Assembly (NCBI GenBank): GCA_963922205.1
Contig: CAWUHX010000139.1
Span: 620,001 to 684,000, forward strand
Direction: 5' to 3'
Length of the DNA stretch: 64,000 nt
Source: Romanomermis culicivorax
Lineage: Eukaryota > Nematoda > Enoplea > Mermithida > Mermithidae
Every line of letters starts with the position of its first letter. Position 1 is the first letter of the stretch. The notes under the pieces are model-generated. The model searched no databases and was not told where the DNA came from. It worked only from the letters and a program-made list of their open reading frames with translations. The translations under genes were made by a program, and so were the position numbers. Shown piece by piece: positions 1 through 12,902 of the stretch.

Positions 1-93
1 GCTGCTTGTTGCCGCAATTTTTTCTCGCACAGCCACCAAAAAATCTCTTTTATTTTTCTATTATCAACAATGCCCGATTTTTTGTTTGCAACC
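1..93. repeat. Left terminal inverted repeat (inner part) of the Harbinger element
   Basis: Shares long blocks with the reverse complement of 2660-2757, for example GCACAGCCACCAAAAAA, CAACAATGC.CGATTTTTTG and GCAACCTAC. The outer portion lies before the window. Confidence 0.85.
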
Positions 94-374
94 TACTGTG
101 TTTAGTGTTGTCTTATGAATGGTTCTTATTTCCAAACTCATTGAAATGTCCAAATGGGCAGGAGCTGTTTTGTTTTTGTATGGATATTACGAACTTTTTG
201 AGGAAGTCACAGAGACCCAGCATCATAGAAAATGGGTCAGGAATTATATTGCTAAGTGAGAGGACAATGGAATGTTCAATCAATTAATCAGGGAACTCAG
301 ATTAGAAGGTCCTAACCTTTACTGTCACATATTATGACTAAATGTTGGTGCTTTTGAATACTTATCAAATGCAA

Positions 375-1080
375 CTACATCATTGGACTTGGAGTTGCAC
401 TGGCTCTATTATCATAATGTGGTTCTCCTATTGTTGATGGACTTGGAGTTGCACTGGCTGTATAGATTACAGTATTTGGTTGTTGATGCTGAATTTGTTG
501 TGATGGATAAACTTGAACATTTGATGATGTCATGGTATAGCGCATGACAACTTGTTGAATCCCTATATTTGCTTGAGGACCCAGCTGACATAAGCTTTCA
601 GCCATAAATTCACCATACTTGTCGAATCGATCAGTTTTCTCATATTCTTGTTTTAATGATTGTTCGACAAGACTGCAAAAATAAAATTTTGTAAATAAAG
701 CAGCATCTAAAAAACAAAGCAAACGAAATGAGACAACATGTAATCAAATATATGACCTGAAAAACTTTTCGTTCTCTACATTTGGCTGAGCTATCTGATG
801 TTTTCTACTGCCCTTTGCATAACCATCATATGCATCACGATTCCCAGATGAACTTAGTAGATCAGATTCCTTGGCTGTGCTTCCCTCTAGAATATCCCTT
901 GTAGCTGATTTATCCGTTGTTCCAGCGAGGAAAGGCATATTGTTGTAGAACTGCTATTTCAACACTATCATCTGCACCATCACTGCTGCGCATAGAGTTG
1001 GCTTTTTTTGTTGTTTTTGAAACACTGTTCATATAGACTTGAACCGATCCTTGATCTGATTCCCTTAAATATAAGGAGTC
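375..1080 (-). pseudogene. Harbinger-associated accessory protein (BESS/Myb-type partner), spliced, probably frameshifted
   Basis: The last coding exon runs from 672 down to the TAG at 375-377. The previous exon ends at 757 (TTTTTCAG|GTCATA). The 84-bp intron at 673-756 ends in TTTTTGCAG, and joining the exons gives a phase-2 AG|T serine codon. The start of the last exon reads DRFDKYGEFMAESLCQL, which resembles the BESS-like segment found near the C-terminus of Myb/SANT or MADF proteins encoded by Harbinger elements. A Ser/Thr/Pro-rich tail follows, with a repeated SATPSP motif. A further acidic segment (about 950-1075, containing SSDGADDSVEIA) is open in a different frame from the exon that begins around 938, so a frameshift or an unseen short intron lies near 945. 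The DNA-binding N-terminus was not found. Function as the transposase partner is inferred from position and family. Confidence 0.5.
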
Positions 1081-1421
1081 CCAATAATTATTTCAAATGA
1101 AATTAAATTAAATAATTATTTTATTTCATGCGATAAAACTATAGTCTGTTTTTCTTGAAATGCTTCTAAATAATGAAAGTGGAAAGCAAGTTGTATTTGA
1201 GATTTTCGCTATTTTCTGATAAACTGTATACCATATAGGACTGGAAATTTGTGAACATACTGACCTCACCTTTAATAATTTTTCGAGTGAAAAATTTTAC
1301 GGCAAGACCTCTATGCAAAGGATTTTGACGACAGTACTGATTTGTGTCAGTTTTTTATTTGGAAGCATTTTATAAAAAACAAACTATAAGTATATAATAC
1401 AATTGTTAAATTTAATGTGAA

Positions 1422-2190
1422 TTGTTTGAATCTCTGCATTTGTCCTCCCACATTGGATGCTCAACATTATCTCTACTAATCCCAGAAGTCTGTTCGGCCA
1501 TTTACGCTATTTTAAAAAGGGGTCACATGAAATGCCCACAAGCTGCAGAGGATTGGTTGCAAATTTCAAAACAATTCAATGATTTTTGGCAATATCCAAA
1601 TATGTGTGGAACAGTAGATGAGGAACATGTGAAAATAATAGGTGCTGGTTCACATTATTTTAACTGTGAAGGTTTCCATAGTCTTTTTTTAATAGCCCTG
1701 GTTGATGCCCATTTATGTTTTACATATGTTGATATCAAGGCCAATGGAAGAATACATGATGGTCCTGTTTGGGCAAAGTACTTTAAAAAAAAGACTAGCT
1801 GCAGGTTAAATGGGACTTCCTGATTCATCTCCTATTGTTCCAGGTGGCACTCCTATGCCCTATGTATTTGTCCTCAATAAAGGTTTCGCTTTGAAGTCTT
1901 ACATGGTGCATTCATACACTAGACGAGCTCTGACAGCTGAGAAGAGGGTATACAACTATAAACATTCAAGAGCTCAAAGGTTGGAAAACGCTTTTGGCTT
2001 CTTAAGAGCACGATTTAGAGTTTTTTTCACTCCAATAATGTTGCATCCTGAGAAGGTTGTTTTGATAATACAAGCAGCAACTGTGATTCACAATTTCCTT
2101 CCTGATAGAAAAGATACCTGCACATCCTACACACCTGAGACTGGTCTGGAGAGAGAGGATACAAATTCGGGACAAATAGTTGAAGGCTGA
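1422..2190 (+). pseudogene. Harbinger transposase (DDE_Tnp_4-type nuclease), frameshifted
   Basis: Two overlapping open frames, 1422-1823 and 1810-2190, give one Harbinger nuclease interrupted by a frameshift in the A-rich tract near 1785-1810. The first contains PEVCSAIYAIL, the catalytic-Asp motif GTVDEEH (residue 66; family usually G..DG.H), the HYFNCEGF block and VDIKANGRIHDG with the second Asp at residue 113. The second contains PYVFVLNKGFALKSYM, where the family usually has GDDAFPL, and SRAQRLENAFGFLRARFR, whose Glu (residue 59) matches the third catalytic residue, followed by IHNFL. The catalytic triad therefore appears preserved but the frame is broken and the N-terminal helix-turn-helix region is missing or unrecognisable upstream of 1422. 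Family function: excision and integration of the element together with a Myb-like partner. Confidence 0.85.
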
Positions 2191-2659
2191 AAACAGAAGT
2201 AGATTATTAGCCCTGAATCCTATTTCTGGAAATGCCACCACAGATGTGAAACAACTGCGAAATCACTTTATGGGATATTTTAATGGAGTTAGTGTTGTTG
2301 ATTGGCAATGGGATAAGTTTCATTGATAAAAAAGATTTTTTATGTTACCATTATACTGATGGCAAGTAAAAATATAAAATAAATGAATCCTCACCAGAGT
2401 ATTTGGAGTTCAAATGTATCACCATTTCATACCATTTGCTCAGGTAAAAAGAGTTGTTTCTGTAATTAATGTCCCTTGGATTCCACAAGCATGGTTCCTC
2501 TTCAAATAATTAAATCATTGTAGTGGTAGACTCATTATCCCAATTTGCAGTCGTTATTATATATAATTTTAAAAATGTAATATATCTGAAATTAAACCTT
2601 CTATCTATAAATAATGCAAAAATATAACATCAATAATATTCATTTAGTATATAAAGCAT

Positions 2660-2757
2660 GGTAGGTTGCTGACAAAAAATCGAGCATTGTTGAATATGAT
2701 AGCAGCCAACAAAAATCGCTTTTTTGGTGGCTGTGCAAGAAAAAATTGTGGCAACCA
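2660..2757. repeat. Right terminal inverted repeat of the Harbinger element
   Basis: Reverse complement matches bases 1-93 with scattered mismatches and small gaps. Confidence 0.85.
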
Positions 2758-2952
2758 GTGGTTACCAGCCACCATTGGCTAGTGGCCGCTATTTGCCATG
2801 TTCGGTAACCAGCGGCTGCCGCTCACCAGCCACTAAGTTGCTGGTGGCTGTTTGCCGCTAGTTGCCATGTTCAGCAACCAGCAGCCTCTGACCAGCAATC
2901 TCCAGGTTGCTAGTGGTTGGTGGCCTCTAGGTGCCATCCTGTGAATGGGCCT
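2758..2952. repeat. Subterminal GC-rich sub-repeats at the Harbinger right end
   Basis: Degenerate direct copies of a unit built from GCCATGTTC.G.AACCAGC and (C)AGC(C)ACTA/GTTGCTGGTGGC, for example at about 2797-2815 and 2862-2885. They are much more GC-rich than the flanks. In this family subterminal repeats can act as transposase or Myb-partner binding sites; that role is inferred here. Confidence 0.6.
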
Positions 2953-5900
2953 CTACTGTTTTGGAATCAGGTTCATGCTTTGTTCAAAAAAATTTTTAAA
3001 CCACAGCATTATTCTTCTTATGATAGCTTCCTGTTTTTTTTTCATTTTTCTTCATCACCTTTTTGATAAATGCTCGGGCCGAGTCTGCTGGGGATCAGCA
3101 AAAACCTACTGAGGTTCAATCAAAATCTGTTGAGGTTCTGCACCCCCAGACTCACCATGTGCATGTACTTTTGCTTAGACAGGAAAGATCTTTATTGTGG
3201 AAATGTTCGATGATACAGGTATGAGGAACTCCAACCAATTCATATCTCAGATCATCACACTTCTCAATATCATGACTATTTGTTAGATTCAAACACGATA
3301 GTTACAATGAACACCCCCTGGAACACAAATTTTATACAGAGCAGACTAATTTGAAACTGGAAACAACTTCTTCGAAGCTCATTAATTTTAAGTCTTTCAT
3401 TTTCCTCAGTTTTTTTCTAGTATGATGCATTCATAATCAGTTTTATTAAATAATGCCATGATCCTTCTCTGATACAAGTTGATTACTAGCAGAAATTCGG
3501 TCAAAAAATGAACGGTTGAATTGTTGAAAACCTATTCTAGATGATCACGCCTAAATATCATTGATTCTTGCTTGTTATTATCATAATTCCAAACCCTCAA
3601 TGTGCTTATTAATGTAACAAATTATTGTTTTTGGACAAAAACAAAAGAATCATCTAAACGAGAAAAAAATAAAGAGAATAAAAAAGAGAGGAGTAGGATG
3701 GATGAATTTATTTTTTGATTGTTTTGAGTTCATTGCTAAATCAATGATAAATGATCTATGATTTCTTTAAACCATGAGGATAAAGATGACTGCTCAGATA
3801 GTATTCATATGGGCTGTTTTCTATTACAGTTTTAAAAACTGATTTCTTTTCCATTTGATGTTTATATTATACTAAACAAATTTGATTCATGCACCAGTAC
3901 TCTTACTACTTGAATATTTCAAAAATTTTTTTCTGTATTTTAAAGCTAACTACAGTTCTTCAGATGAAAGCATATACCTAAAACGCAGAAATTTTTCTCA
4001 AATTGATTTGGACTACTGTAGCAAGGTAAGTTTTTGCGAAAAAGTTGGTCTATTTATACTGGCCCTTAAACTTCAATACTCAATGTCCGAAAATATTTAG
4101 CTTCTTAGTAAAAAATTGATCCCACCTGAAAATCACATATGAGGGGCATATTGATGTGAACGAAAATGATATTCCTTCCATCTGAAAGTCAAAAAAGAAA
4201 AATTAAAAATTTCCGACTTTCACGATTATTGACATACATTTGTCTCAACTTCTGCAGAATGAACGTCAAATATATGTTCTTCAAATTGATTATTATATGT
4301 CACAGGGTCATAAAGTGCTGGATGATTGGGGTGCATTTGGAAAACTGATTTTTTTCAGATAAACGTTTCATAGTCTGCAATGAACACAAGTTTAAATGGT
4401 TTTTGAACATAAAAAAGTACAATGCAATCAGAATTATTTCAAATGCTGACAAAATTTTCACAAGATGACAAAAAGGTGCATGAGTCATTCCAATAACAAA
4501 ATGAAACAATTTGATTCAGTGTTGAAAAGTTCAATATTTGCAGTTTATTGTGTCTCTCACAACTTTTGAATGAAAGATTTGCATCCCTATCTTCGTATAA
4601 CTTCTCGAACCAGCATTGATTCCACAGTTTATGTACTCGAGACAGAAAGAATTCTCAAGGTAGCTGAATAAAAAATGTGAAAACAAAAAAATACAATAAT
4701 TGAAAGAGTGGACGTAGAATGAGAATTTGGGGGAAGTGCTATGGGAACCATTGGGCAACTGCCCCTGCCAGGATTTTCCAATATTATGACTAGCCACATG
4801 GTAGCCATAGGAAGCATCATACTTTTGGTCGGAAAAATACTGAAAGTTTTTTGATAAAAAATGTCAATTGTTGAAATAATCTATTCACTGATTATATATT
4901 TGAGGTTTTCACCAATAGGACCCCTCATATGATTGGGGGCCTTCATTATTGATTTTTTATGGCCAAGCCTAGACTGAGCACGTTGCTTTTCCGCCTTGCA
5001 ATCTTTTCCTACAGTGCATCTCATGGACTATGAGGACAGAATTCTTGTGTGCAAGTGCATGCATAACAATGAGATCTAAATATATCTCATGGGAATGCCA
5101 GCACAAATGTTTTGAAAGTTTGGAAACATTCTCATTATTAAGAATGAAAAAGACCTGAAAAAGTCAATAATATACAGGAATAAGATGTTGGTGCTCCTTG
5201 CAAAAAATTGATCAGAAAAAGGCCAATGAAAATTAAGCGATTATTAGCAATGACACAACCATACTCATTTTTTCACTTTTTTCTGTTTGGGATTTTTCCA
5301 ATCCATTCAATTACATCATTATTTTAGTATCACTAACCAAAACTTTATGTATGCTGGAATCTTGCAGATGCAGCTTAAGACAGAACCCCTCAGTCAAATG
5401 TGCAGGCTTGTGATAAGTCAATTGCAGGCTAAAAGTTCAGAAGGAGTGTACATCAGAGAGGAATTGACAATGTGCTTTCGATTTAAAGCTGAACTACAGC
5501 AAATGAATGCAACGTTTGTGTAGACTTACATGGCAAAAACGTTGTCCTCAAGATTAGATTAGGGAAATGAAACGAATAGCACCAAGGCCTCTGAAAATAT
5601 AAACTTCTGTCAACTAGGCTAACAGACAGAATAAAAAAACAACCCTTTCCTAGATCTACAAAAAAAAATTTCAAGGAATGCAGGGTATGGGTCGGCTTGT
5701 GATGTGTAAAATCTCTTTTTTTACCATGGAATTTTCAATAACAAGTTTTTATCAGTTTACAGATCAGGAAAATACAACTTTCAGGGGAAATAAGTATTTA
5801 TTGTCTGGAAATAAAGTTACAAGCATATTATTGCATGCTTTATGTCCTTATCGTGACCAGATGCAATATAGAACAATAAAAGCACTGCATATATTTGATG

Positions 5901-8900
5901 CAAGTTTTATCTGTTAGAATCATTCAGTATTATACATTCAGGAATAGATGCACCTACCAAAGTAAATGGTTTGTGAATGTAAGCTTTTAGTTGAATGTAA
6001 TGATTTGAGAGCAATAATCACTAAATGTATGAAATATTTCAGCAGCTGAAATGTTTCACTCTGGTTTGAATTTTTTGAGTGATATTGCATTTTGGGATGT
6101 TTTCTACTTTCCTATCTCAAATTACAATATATCATGCCTTTGCTGCTAGTTCGAAGAGAATATATTTTTTAAGCTATATCTTTAAAGGTATTTCTGACAG
6201 CAACCTCAATTATCCTACGACTCTGCACCTTGACCAAAAATTATTTCCCTTTACACTTTCATTCTTCCAAAAAACTTTTTTCAGTGTCTGAAGTTGTAAA
6301 TTATTTCCAGATACTCAGAAAAATCTTGACATACCAGCGAAACATTCAAAGCCCTGAATCGTGAACTATACATGCTCATTTATACAATAAAAGATATGTA
6401 ACATTCTTAGAGTCAACAGAAAATCATGGAATCATGAATGGGACTTTCTCAGAAATGAAATTAGGTTCTGAAATGCTTGAATTGCAATAATATTGTGTCA
6501 AACATAATAGCGATTGAACAAATAACTTGAATTAAACATCATGACAATCTATAATATATCTGTGAAGAAATATTTTATTTTGTGAAATACACTTTTTCCT
6601 CAAAAATTATAGCAGATTCCCACATACATACATACAGACACAGTAGAATATACCTGGCCCCATGACTATCTGGGGCTGGGTGCATGTAACTATTTCAGCT
6701 GACAATGGAAGGCAACCATGCAAATACAAAAAGTCACCGTAGGACGGATAACTTGGTGTATTTGAAATAGGCTAATGAACGAAGTGGTTGTGTTATATTT
6801 ATACTTGGGGAATATTTTCAAATGAAATGGAAAGGGATGAGCAAAAGGAATATGGCACCAAGAAAATGCTTTGCATCATAACCACCACTTGAGCTACATT
6901 TCTCTGCATGCCACATGTCCTACTTCTCAAATTATCGTAAAGTAGCATGCATCTGAGACAGTTGAGGCATGTCAGAGCTGCTTATAAGTTAGATGCATAC
7001 AAAATAGAATAAGCACGGCAATTGCTGAGATGCACTACGTTCCTTTCCTTTCTTTTCCTTTCCTTTCCCTTTCTTTCCTTTCCTTTCCCTTTATTTCCTG
7101 CCCTTCCTATGTCATCTTTCTGATTTACTTTTTTCAAAACTCATGAATCAACTCCTACATTTACAACGACATATTATATCACTTTGCATATATTTAGAAA
7201 AGAAGTTTATAGAAAACTAACAATACACTTGTTCTGACAATCTCATTGCTTCATAACTAATCTTTGCTTGCTTATACCTTAAAATTCATTATTTCAGTGA
7301 GAATCATGAGCTGGGCGTGTTCCAGCTCAAAAAAGCAGTTGTCAAGTCCAAAATGTTTTTAGCAGGTCAATTATTGAGCATTAAAAATTAGATTTTACGT
7401 TTCTAGTGTGTCCAATGGTCAAAAACATTTCAAGTGGCGATTTTTAGCATGGGAATAGTAATGCCTTCCTGGAAAATTTTTGAGAGAATTCTAAGTATCA
7501 GGTCACATGTGGTAAGGAAGACTTGACCTTTGAGACTTTGGAATATACATATTATGTAGGATGTATGATATGACACACTCTGGTTGTTTTGGCATTACTG
7601 ATGAAAAGGATGCTTTTAAATATTGAGTTTTGTGGATGATTCAGCAAAAATTATCAAAAATGTATTAAAACACTACGTGTTTCATGACTGGACTCGAAAA
7701 CAATCACTCAACCACAAGTGTTACAGATGCTCGAATGCTCTCTTTGTTTGATTCCCATTCAAATAAGTGAGAATGAGGAGTTTTCATTAATGTCGATAGG
7801 ACTTTACAGTTGGATTTTTAGTAACTTTTGCCCAAGCAAGACACTTGATGCTAAAAACTGATCAGTTGGGATTTTTGTTTTCAACAGTGATATGCAGGAG
7901 AGAAAATTCAAGTTATGACATGTGAAACACTGAAAGACATACTGAAAGACTGAGAGACATGAAAGAAAGACAACATAGCCTGCCTGTTGTACATTGTACA
8001 CCTATTATAACAAAATTTAAAGCCCTGTATTTGATCTTTACAATTATAATCAATTAGTTAGCTGCAATATTCAGCAAGATTTTTAAAATCTTATCTAGAT
8101 TTAGTTATAAAAATGGGATTTGTATTCATTTGTGATTTTCTTCATTTTTTCAATTCATTTTTGGGAGTTCAAGATCAACGATTTCATCATATGATGGCAC
8201 CCTGTGAGAACAGACTAGGTGCTGAATGTATGTCATGGGCATCCTTAAATCATATTTTTTGGGCCGCAGCCCGGTGATTCCTCATCATATATTTCATAGC
8301 ATAGAGCATATACAAATAAAAGAGTATTGACAGAGTGTAGGATTTTCGAAATGGGATATTCAAACATGAAGTCCGTGATTCTTGAGAAAAAATTCAATAA
8401 TGATGAATTCTTGGAAACCATTTTTTGTAAGTATGCTGTTTTGTTGTATTGCTGGCAAGTACAGGGGCCCAGGCACACAACTGTTAGAATGCCTGCACTA
8501 CTGGTGAACTAAGTTTGAGTATTTCACAGACTGGTCCTGCTGGTAAAAATGAGCCAGAAAATGAAGTCACCAAGCCTCTCCCTTTTTCTGCTGTCATATG
8601 GATAAATTAAGCAGTTTGTGCCAGTATGCATCCCTAAAAATAACTCCACTATTATTCATTTTCTTTAGATGCATTTTTCAGCCATTGTTGGACTTGATGA
8701 ATTTCTATATGAAAATTTTTCAGTTCAAAATTATGTTGCTTTTATTTCTCACTGGGTGACATTTTAGCGAAGAAATTTCAGGGAAGTCAACACCATGTTA
8801 ACCCAGTCCAACTTTAATCATCCCCATCTTCATTCTGGACGAAGATCATTTTTCACCCTCAGATTTGTTGTTTTGAATGTTTATGAGTAGTGCAAAATGC

Positions 8901-9480
8901 AAAACTCTAATGTAGTTTTCTACAAAGCAATGGATTAATCCCGCTAGAATGGCATTTTAAACATTGACTGATGTGGGCTCTAAGCTGAAATATCTCTGAG
9001 CAAGCTTGTCAAATCAAGCAATCAATATCATTTTGGTAAGAACTTTGTGAGAACCAATACGACTCATTCAAATCAGACTAAAGCTTACGAAGAACATGTT
9101 AGTCAAAAGAAGGTACGAATATATTGCACCAATATCTGCAACATTGTAGATAGGAGGAGTTCCCAGGTTCCCTAATTCATCCATTTTACTTCTTTCACCA
9201 TCTTATTTTTGGCATTTTGAACTTTCATGAGAAGTGTAAAATGCATAATATAGAAATATTTTCATGTCATGTCACACTTTAGAGCATTGTATTGTGTATG
9301 TAATCAATGCTCAAAGATGAAATTACATAATTCATAGGCTGCTATGTCTCAAGTCTTGTTATAGACTGAAAACAGCAAAAAATGCAAGAATTCCTAACTT
9401 TGGGGTACTGCAGCTATTTTATGCACTGTATTTGTAGAATGGATATTCAGCATATCCAATTTTTCCTAATGTCTTGTTTC
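2953..9480. other. Stretch without recognisable genes
   Basis: AT-rich non-coding sequence. Open frames up to about 105 codons occur on both strands but show no recognisable domain, no codon-use signature and no convincing splice structure. The only obvious low-complexity element is a pyrimidine microsatellite near 7041-7098. Confidence 0.6.
7041..7098. repeat. Polypyrimidine microsatellite (TTTCC)n
   Basis: About 58 bp of TTTCC/TTTCCC units on the + strand. Confidence 0.9.
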
Positions 9481-9504
9481 CCAAATTTTCAAACCAGAAT
9501 TTTT

Positions 9505-10143
9505 TCAGAATAGAGGCTCCAATTCATGGAATATACAATGATAGAATGGTTTACAAACCATAAATGCACATGGGGAAGTTTGGGAGGGATTTGCGGCCAA
9601 CAGCCCAACTTGCGAGTTGGCATCATCATCATCGCTGCCAACGACCATCTCTCCCCCTTTGCTGGGGTCTTCTGATGACGCTGTCAATCGCAGCATTGGT
9701 GCTGGCTTTTTTTGTTTCTTTTCTTTGACACCCCACCTAAGGGGAGTTTCGTTGATCCTTCCTTTGATCCGAAGCATCATGACCTCTAAAGCCGCTAACC
9801 TCACCTGAACATCACGATGCACAAATGAGTAACAGACTGATTACTTGGCTTACCACATCATTGGATGAATTGGGTTCCCTGCATTCTCCAGTCGCTGAAT
9901 CTCGGCATACAATAAGTCCCGGCCAAATGTCGCCCCTCCTTCAGACACCCAGAAAATGCTGAACAGTTGGTTCAATGGCATTGTGAGGAACAGCTACCCT
10001 GCCGCCCTGACCATCCCCACCACCTTGTTTCTTGGCAGCGAATTGAATAGAGACAAATTCGTAGTAGTGACAATCCGGACAGTAGAGTAACATCTTACCT
10101 TTTTCGCCTTTTTGTTGGCAATGGCCTGCTTGTTTTGACACAT
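9505..10143 (-). pseudogene. R2-type element copy D: intron-containing ORF1 (decayed)
   Basis: Fourth copy of a small spliced ORF found upstream of R2-type reverse transcriptases in this window. Exon 1 starts at ATG 10143 and encodes a short Lys/Ala/Gln-rich N-terminus ending KKAKK. Intron 1 (about 10043-10098) keeps its GTAAG donor, but the acceptor CAG of copy B is CAA here. Exon 2 encodes KQGGGDGQGGR, VPHNA, GATFGRDLLYAEIQRLENAG. Intron 2 (9805-9853, 49 bp) has GTAAG...TTCAG. Exon 3 encodes LAALEVMMLRI, a Lys-rich patch and an acidic GSDDDDA stretch. No RT ORF follows: the copy ends near 9500. The gene function is unknown. The short heptad-like LAALE..MLRI segment suggests a coiled coil. 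Confidence 0.6.
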
Positions 10144-10179
10144 CAATAATAATAATAAAAATATGATTAAGTTAATATC

Positions 10180-10995
10180 GGATCGGTTTTTACCTAAAAA
10201 GAAAAAAACCACAAAATAAGCAAGGGTGTGCTACATAACAGAGATGGTTACACAATATACATTATAACACCATGGCTACCCTATGGATTCGCCCTAGTGA
10301 CTTTTTTTACAGTCTGATTTGCATCAGTTCGGACCCCACAACACAAGTGTTGTGAGTAGCTCACCAACAGTCCAGCTGTTGATGGAGAAAAAAAATGAAC
10401 AAAAAAAAAATAAAAAATAGGGAAAAGGGAATATGAGTAAAAGAAAAAAATAAAATAAATAAGAAAGTAAATAAATTAAATAAATAAATAATGAAATGAA
10501 TAATAAGTAAAATAAACTTTATAAATAAACAATTATATATTTAATGAAGATTAAAACAAAAAGAAAAAAAATTTGGTCCTGGTGGTGGGATTGGGGGGAC
10601 TGGGTTGGGTGGACGATATGAAAACGGACAATAAGAACATAAAACAAACTGTCAATTTCAAGCACCTACTACCAGAGGTAAGTAGCAGGCACTTACACCA
10701 GCCAACAGAGACGGGCCAGTCAGTGTCTAACAATCAGTCAATTCCTCAGTGATGGGCAGAGGAGGTGTCAGTCACTGTAGTCTGGCTTTTACACCAGTCA
10801 CCAATCGCAACCTATCTGACAGAGTCAGGCCAAATAGCTTGCAATCTTACCGTCAATTCCAAGTACTTACTACCAGAGGAGAGTAGCAAACGCTCACACC
10901 CGCCAGCAGAGACAGGCCAGTCGGTGTGTAAGATCCCTCAATTCCTCAGTGACCAAAAGAGGCAGTATTCCTCAGTGACCAAAAGAGGCAGTACA
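10180..10995 (-). mobile_element. R2-type element copy D: 5' leader
   Basis: Non-coding leader shared with 36885-37890 (E) and 43150-44010 (C). Common blocks are the CCTAAAAAGA..AAAAACC motif, GCAAGGGTGTG....TAACAGAGATGGTTACAC, a GTGAGTAGCTCACTAACAGTC-like block, an A-rich stretch (10388-10570) and a G-rich GGTGGTGGGATTGGGG block. About 145 bp is present twice (about 10640-10790 and 10850-10995). It directly adjoins the broken 3' end of copy A, so the two elements are head to tail. Confidence 0.7.
10941..10992. repeat. Perfect 26-bp tandem duplication
   Basis: 10941-10966 and 10967-10992 are identical (ATTCCTCAGTGACC...GGCAGT). They lie at the junction between the 3' end of copy A and the leader of copy D. 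Confidence 0.95.
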
Positions 10996-12434
10996 CTATT
11001 GTGTCTCTTAACCAGCAATGTAGTCTGCCAATGTGGGCAAATAGTTAATATGTGCTCGGCTGTTTCCATACCGCACTGGCATCGTAACCTACACATAGGA
11101 TCGACACCTTTCTTGCGGTTGGCAGGGTGTGCATTAACCAATAACTGACCCTCTTGGGCGGCTATTATGTTATTTGCAGCCTCCGACCCCAGCATGCCCA
11201 ATCGAAGCCAATTATAGCTTCTACCCTGGTCGAGCTGGTCATTCGACAAAGTCTGATAAGCTGTCAATCTCTGTGTGAATTGCTCAGCAAACCGTTCTTG
11301 CTCAACTTGCACAACCTTACAATACTAAGAGCTGCGAGAGTTGGGTCAGTATAATTCGACCCATTAACTCTGACAGAGTGGTTTGACTGGTCGGTTTCCA
11401 CCTGTATACCAAACCACTCCATAGTCTCCTCGAAGTCACTGATCAGTGATCGATGTCGCCTGACCTGTAATGACTTGAATAGCGTCCAACTAACTGAAAG
11501 TTCTGGTTCAGTTACTAAGTAACAATAGGTATAGGTGCCCCGTAAACGGCGGACTCAATGGTCCGCAGTCCGATACCTCTCCTATCCATATCCAGGTATA
11601 ACCCTGCTACACAACTAAAACTGTGTCATGCATGTTTCCACACAAGCAGTTGCCTGAGAGCCGTGTCAAGTCTGGCTGCTTTGGTATATACCTTGGAGAA
11701 CTTTCCAGTACTGATGATTTCATTCTGGAACAAATACCGAGCTTTCGGAATTTTCACAGAATTGTAGGCATTCAACTTCTGTCTGAAAGTCAAGTGACTA
11801 CTGAAAATCAACAAGGTTTTCACGAGAATGGCTTCTTCAACCTTTTCCCACATACCACTATGGTCAATGGTCTGGCCCTACTCTATACCCAGATACTTGT
11901 ATGTTTCTCTTAGGGTAATAGTTGGAACATTGCTGGTATTCTCCCCATTGTTGGCCTGTGACTGTCTGATGTGGAACCTAGCTGACTTTATGGTATTGAG
12001 CTTGCACCCAAAATCGGCTGTGTGCTATTCTTTGTCAGCTAATGCAATATCTAGGTCTCCAGCAGACTTGGTGTAGATCACCAGGTCGTCCACATAATAC
12101 ATTAGTTGAGACTTGGGCTATTATCAGGAGCTCCTGTTGCAGTCGTGTACTTCCAGAGGTTTAAGTTTAAGTAATGGGAGATTGGTGACACACATATGCA
12201 AAACAGCAGCCGGGAAAGAGTATCTCCTTGGAGCACTCTATTCCTCACCACCAGCAGTGTGCTTTTTCGGAACCTTCCACGCTGGAACCCCTTGAACGTA
12301 AGCACCCAGTTCCCCATTAGTCTCGCTAATAGGTTCCTTTGCACTTGCTGCACCCCCATGGTCTCTAGGATCCATAGTAGGTACCTATGTGGGACAGAGT
12401 CAAATGCTTTTGCAAAATCGATCTAGGCAATACT

Positions 12435-12902
12435 CTAAGTCTTGCCTCTCCCACTGAGACCATCTTTGACCAGAGTCGGGTCAAAGATATGTGCATGGGT
12501 CGTTGCCCATACGCCTTTCTTGAGTGCCAGTTGGTTACTAGGTAACACTGTCGGCATTCGTGTGGCTCTATGACAGATCCATTTAGCCATTATACTCGTC
12601 ATAAACTTATAACAAGCATTCAAGCATGCAATGGTCCTATAATTTCTGGGATCATTACGATCTCCGGCACCCTTATAAAGGGAGATCGCCCTTCCTGTTG
12701 CCACCCAAGCAGGCATTGGAACTTCACGCCCCTCCTTGAGGTCCATGATGAATCCAAATAGCACCTGCTTGGCGCTTGGGAAAGCTTTCCACCAGAAAGG
12801 GTGTATGTGATCCAGCCCGGCCGCCTTAAACAGCCTGGTCTTCCTGCATACCTCTTCCCAGTTTGCCTCTTCGGGCCGAAGAGGCTGGGCTTCACCCAAC
12901 AT
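12435..12902 (-). pseudogene. Copy A reverse transcriptase, fingers and early palm
   Basis: Open block of 155 codons with KAAGLDHIHPFWWKAF near the N-terminus (family usually K..GPDGI...W), then AWVATGRAISLYKGAGDRND and PRNYRTIACLNACYK, which are early RT motifs of R2-type elements. SNQLALKKGVWATTHA corresponds to the usual .QKG...GC.DH segment. It ends at a stop at 12435, before the first catalytic Asp. Confidence 0.8.

Larger units (their letters stand above)
1..2952. mobile_element. Harbinger (PIF/Harbinger) DNA transposon, left end cut by the window
   Basis: Bases 1-93 are the imperfect reverse complement of 2660-2757, so the window opens inside the left terminal inverted repeat. Between the repeats lie a DDE transposase on + (1422-2190) and a spliced accessory ORF on - (375 to about 1080), the two-gene layout known for Harbinger elements. 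Outside the right inverted repeat is a zone of GC-rich sub-repeats ending near 2952 with GTGAATGGGCC. Read inward this is GGCCCATTCAC, resembling GGCC-type Harbinger termini. The outer left end and target-site duplication are not visible. Both genes are damaged, so this copy is probably inactive. Confidence 0.8.

Noticed and set aside
7041-7098. CRISPR-like or coding significance of the TTTCC tract
   Set aside because: Simple microsatellite without spacers.
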